From Sphingomonas aquatilis (lineage in GTDB: Bacteria; Pseudomonadota; Alphaproteobacteria; Sphingomonadales; Sphingomonadaceae): a stretch of DNA of 64,000 nt. The notes beneath the pieces were generated by a model. That model was not told where the DNA came from. It saw only the letters and a program-made list of their open reading frames with translations, and searched no databases. The first letter of the stretch is position 1. Every line of letters begins with the position of its first letter. Location of the stretch: contig NZ_JACIDB010000001.1 of NCBI RefSeq assembly GCF_014196115.1, positions 992,001 to 1,056,000 on the forward strand. The letters run 5' to 3'. This document shows, piece by piece, positions 62,021 to 64,000 of this stretch. A program made the position numbers and the translations under genes.

Positions 62021-62608
62021 ATGTCCACCGTCACCGCCGTTCCGCTGCAGCCCGTCAAGCGCAGCTATCTCGTCTACCTCTGGGTCGGCATCGCGCTCGC
62101 CTGCATCGCGGCGTTCGCGCTCGCGCGCCAGGGCGACGACTTCCTGACCCGCAACGCCCGCGCCCGCGGCGTCGTCACCACCCCGTCCGGCCTTCAGTAC
62201 AAGGTGCTGCAGCCCGGCGCGCCGGGTGCGCCCAAGCCGACCGACGCGGACGTCGCGCTGATCAATTACGAAGGCAAGCTGCTCAACGGCACGGTCTTCG
62301 ACAAGTCGCAGCAGCCGACCCCGATGCCCGTCGCCGGCGTCGTCCCGGGCTTCTCCGAAGCGCTGAAGCTGATGCCCAAGGGCTCGAAGTACCGCGTATG
62401 GATCAAGCCGTCGCTCGGCTATGGCGCCGAGACCAAGGGCCCGATCCCCGGTAATTCGACGCTCGTCTTCGACATCGACCTGATCGACTTCCTGCCGGAA
62501 GCGGTGGTCCGCCAGATGCAGATGCAGGCCCAGCAGGGCGGCATGCCCGGTATGCCCGGCGCGATGCCCCCGGGTGCGGTTCCCCCGGGCACGCAGCCCC
62601 GCCGCTGA
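62021..62608 (+). CDS. FKBP-type peptidyl-prolyl isomerase with membrane anchor
   Basis: A 195-residue protein. One N-terminal membrane helix (SYLVYLWVGIALACIAAFAL), then an FKBP domain with VALINYEGKLLNGTVFDKSQ, PVAGVVPGFSEALKLMPKGS and the end VFDIDLIDFLPE. The Met/Pro/Gly-rich tail is unusual. The topology places the isomerase in the periplasm. Confidence 0.88.
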   Translation: MSTVTAVPLQPVKRSYLVYLWVGIALACIAAFALARQGDDFLTRNARARGVVTTPSGLQYKVLQPGAPGAPKPTDADVALINYEGKLLNGTVFDKSQQPTPMPVAGVVPGFSEALKLMPKGSKYRVWIKPSLGYGAETKGPIPGNSTLVFDIDLIDFLPEAVVRQMQMQAQQGGMPGMPGAMPPGAVPPGTQPRR

Positions 62609-62627
62609 TCCGGGCTTTCGACACATG

Positions 62628-62666
62628 AAAAGGCCGGCACTGGTATCCCCAGCGCCGGCCTTTTTC
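62628..62666 (+). terminator. Terminator after the FKBP gene
   Basis: AAGGCCGGC-(loop)-GCCGGCCTT hairpin with a T5 tail, 20 bp after the stop. Confidence 0.9.
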
Positions 62667-62697
62667 GTTGGCTTCGATACCCGCTCGCGGTGACCGA

Positions 62698-64000
62698 TCA
62701 CCGACTGGCGACCGGACCACCGCTCGCCAGGAACAGCGCCACCGTGTCGCTCAGCCGCGCACCCTTCGCCTGCACCAGCTGCGCGCGCGCCTGCGCATCG
62801 GCGGCGGTGGCGTTGAGCAGCACCAGCGAATCGACCCCGCCCAGCGCCAGCTGCCGGCGGGTGAAGGTGAGGGCGCGGTTCGACGCATCGCTCGCCCGCG
62901 TCGCGGCATCCAGCGCCACGCCATCGGTCGCAAGGCCGGTCAGCGCATCGGACACGTCGCCGAACGCGGTCAGCACCGCGGTGCGGTACTGCGCCTTGGC
63001 GCCGTCCAGCGCTGCTTCGGCCGCGCGCTGCTGATGGCGGAGCGCGCCGGCGTGGAAGATCGGCTGGGTGAGGCCGCCGATCAGCGTCCAGAACGGATTG
63101 CCGTCCTTGAACATGTCGCCGAAGCGCTGCGCCGATCCGCCCGCGGTGCCGCTGAGCGTGATCGATGGCAGCCGCGCCGCGATCGCGGTGCGCACGTCGG
63201 CGCCCGCGCCCTCCAGCTGTGCCGCCGCGGCGCGCACGTCCGGCCGCCGCGCGACGAGGTCGGAGGGGAGGACGGCGGGCAGGCTGGTCGGCAATTGCAG
63301 CGCCGCCAGCGTCGGCAGCGCGGGCAGGGGATCACCCGCCGGCCGGCCGAGCAGCGCTGCGATGACGACGCGCTGGTGTGCCTCCTGCCGGACGAGCGGC
63401 GGCAACGCGCCTTCTGCGGTCGCGAGCGCAGTCTGCTGCGTCGCCACGTCGGCGGCGCCGATCGCGCCCAGGCGCTGGCGCTGCAACTGGCTCTTCAGGA
63501 TGTCGCGATTGACCGTGATGGCGATCTCCGCCGCCTCGACTTGGTCGGCGAGCACCGCGCGCTGGACGATTGCCTGCACCAGATTGGCGACGACGCTGGC
63601 GCGTGCGGCATCCAGCCGGTGGCGTTGCACCTCCGCCTGCGCCCGCGCCGACCGGATTTTGGATCGCACCCCACCGAACAGGTCGACCGGATAGCTGACC
63701 GCGACCTGCGCGGTGTGCAGCGTGTAGAGCTGCTGGTTCTGATCCGCGACCGCGGGCGACAGCGCATTGGAGACGCGCGTGCGCTCCGCCTGATAGCTGC
63801 CGTCGATCTGCGGCAGGGCCTGTCCGCCCGCCGCGTTTGCCAGCTCGCGCGCCTGCCGCAGCGCGGCGTCGGCGACGGCGATGTCATTGTTGCGCGCCAG
63901 CGCCTCAGCGACGAGCGCGTTGAGCTGCGGGCTGCCGAACGCCGTCCACCAGTCGGCGGCGACCGGCGCGGCCGTGAAGCCCTGCGCCGGCCCGGTCGCG
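62698..64000 (-). CDS. Outer-membrane efflux protein, NodT family (5' end beyond the window)
   Basis: The frame is open to the window edge, so the N-terminus lies outside; ~434 residues are visible. The TolC-fold repeats read ALARNNDIAVADAALRQARE and later DGAKAQYRTAVLTAFGDVSD, typical of NodT-type RND efflux OMPs. The segment YPVDLFGGVRSKIRSARAQA is a classic landmark of the family. It would form the outer-membrane channel of a tripartite drug or metabolite efflux system; its pump partner is not in the window. The signal peptide and lipobox are off the window end. Confidence 0.88.
   Translation of the reverse strand, partial: ATGPAQGFTAAPVAADWWTAFGSPQLNALVAEALARNNDIAVADAALRQARELANAAGGQALPQIDGSYQAERTRVSNALSPAVADQNQQLYTLHTAQVAVSYPVDLFGGVRSKIRSARAQAEVQRHRLDAARASVVANLVQAIVQRAVLADQVEAAEIAITVNRDILKSQLQRQRLGAIGAADVATQQTALATAEGALPPLVRQEAHQRVVIAALLGRPAGDPLPALPTLAALQLPTSLPAVLPSDLVARRPDVRAAAAQLEGAGADVRTAIAARLPSITLSGTAGGSAQRFGDMFKDGNPFWTLIGGLTQPIFHAGALRHQQRAAEAALDGAKAQYRTAVLTAFGDVSDALTGLATDGVALDAATRASDASNRALTFTRRQLALGGVDSLVLLNATAADAQARAQLVQAKGARLSDTVALFLASGGPVASR

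Overview
The window looks like chromosomal DNA of a sphingomonad (Alphaproteobacteria, Sphingomonadales). The supporting evidence is very high GC throughout, an alphaproteobacterial RpoH with a clear RpoH box, a ChpT phosphotransferase beside a chemotaxis operon, a deoxyhypusine-synthase-like polyamine enzyme beside an ornithine decarboxylase-type protein, a Caulobacter-type xylXB (Weimberg pathway) pair, a leucine-degradation operon, and many TonB/NodT-type envelope genes. Genus-level placement is an inference from gene content; no rRNA or tRNA gene was seen. There are no IS elements, prophages or CRISPR arrays. The only accessory-type gene module is one vapBC pair.

Layout. 1-4 kb: the end of a DltE-like SDR, polyamine synthesis (DHS-like synthase and ODC), and a threonine dehydratase. 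4-8.6 kb: mtgA, a flavin amine-oxidase-like protein, rpoH, rluD and a JAMM peptidase. 8.7-14.7 kb: chpT and cheA-cheW-cheY-cheB-cheR. 14.7-17.3 kb: an amidase, RNase P RNA, a J-domain protein, a [2Fe-2S] thioredoxin-like protein and SufE. 17.6-24.1 kb: the ribosomal stalk genes rplJL and rplKA, separated by a Tat-exported PhoX phosphatase and a PilZ protein. 24.4-29 kb: a membrane SET-domain methyltransferase, dinB, an interrupted isochorismatase-like gene and a lipoprotein. 29.2-33.8 kb: a phage-shock operon with pspF, a sigma-54 promoter, a 45-residue exported peptide, pspA, pspB, pspC and six further PspB-like small proteins. 34-41 kb: sod, yciB/ispZ, ftsY-mtaB, a DUF924 protein and ffh. 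40.8-44.9 kb: rpsP, a small acidic ORF, rimM, a thioredoxin-reductase-like gene, vapBC, trmD and rplS. 45-52 kb: a LysR regulator and leucine/isovalerate catabolism (acyl-CoA dehydrogenase, MCC beta and alpha subunits, MaoC hydratase). 52.3-58.7 kb: a TonB receptor, an FAD/NAD(P) protein and a large MscS channel. 59.5-64 kb: xylB-xylX, rpsU, an FKBP isomerase and a truncated NodT efflux protein.

The most unusual aspect is the density of palindromic interspersed repeats. At least five families occupy nearly every intergenic gap, and in three places a repeat lies in frame inside a protein gene (the flavin oxidoreductase, mtaB and the MCC alpha subunit). Inside the mtaB copy is a nested 64-bp sequence that folds on paper into a fully paired three-way junction: a 10-bp stem and two 9-bp hairpins with complementary CCC and GGG loops. 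Two truncated copies of the xylB 3' end sit beside the real gene in a ~301-bp tandem unit that also contains one of the repeats.

Limits: all calls were made by eye from the sequence and translations. No database search, folding program or comparative genome was available. Product names rest on family motifs, and start sites were chosen from ribosome-binding sites, overlaps and family length.
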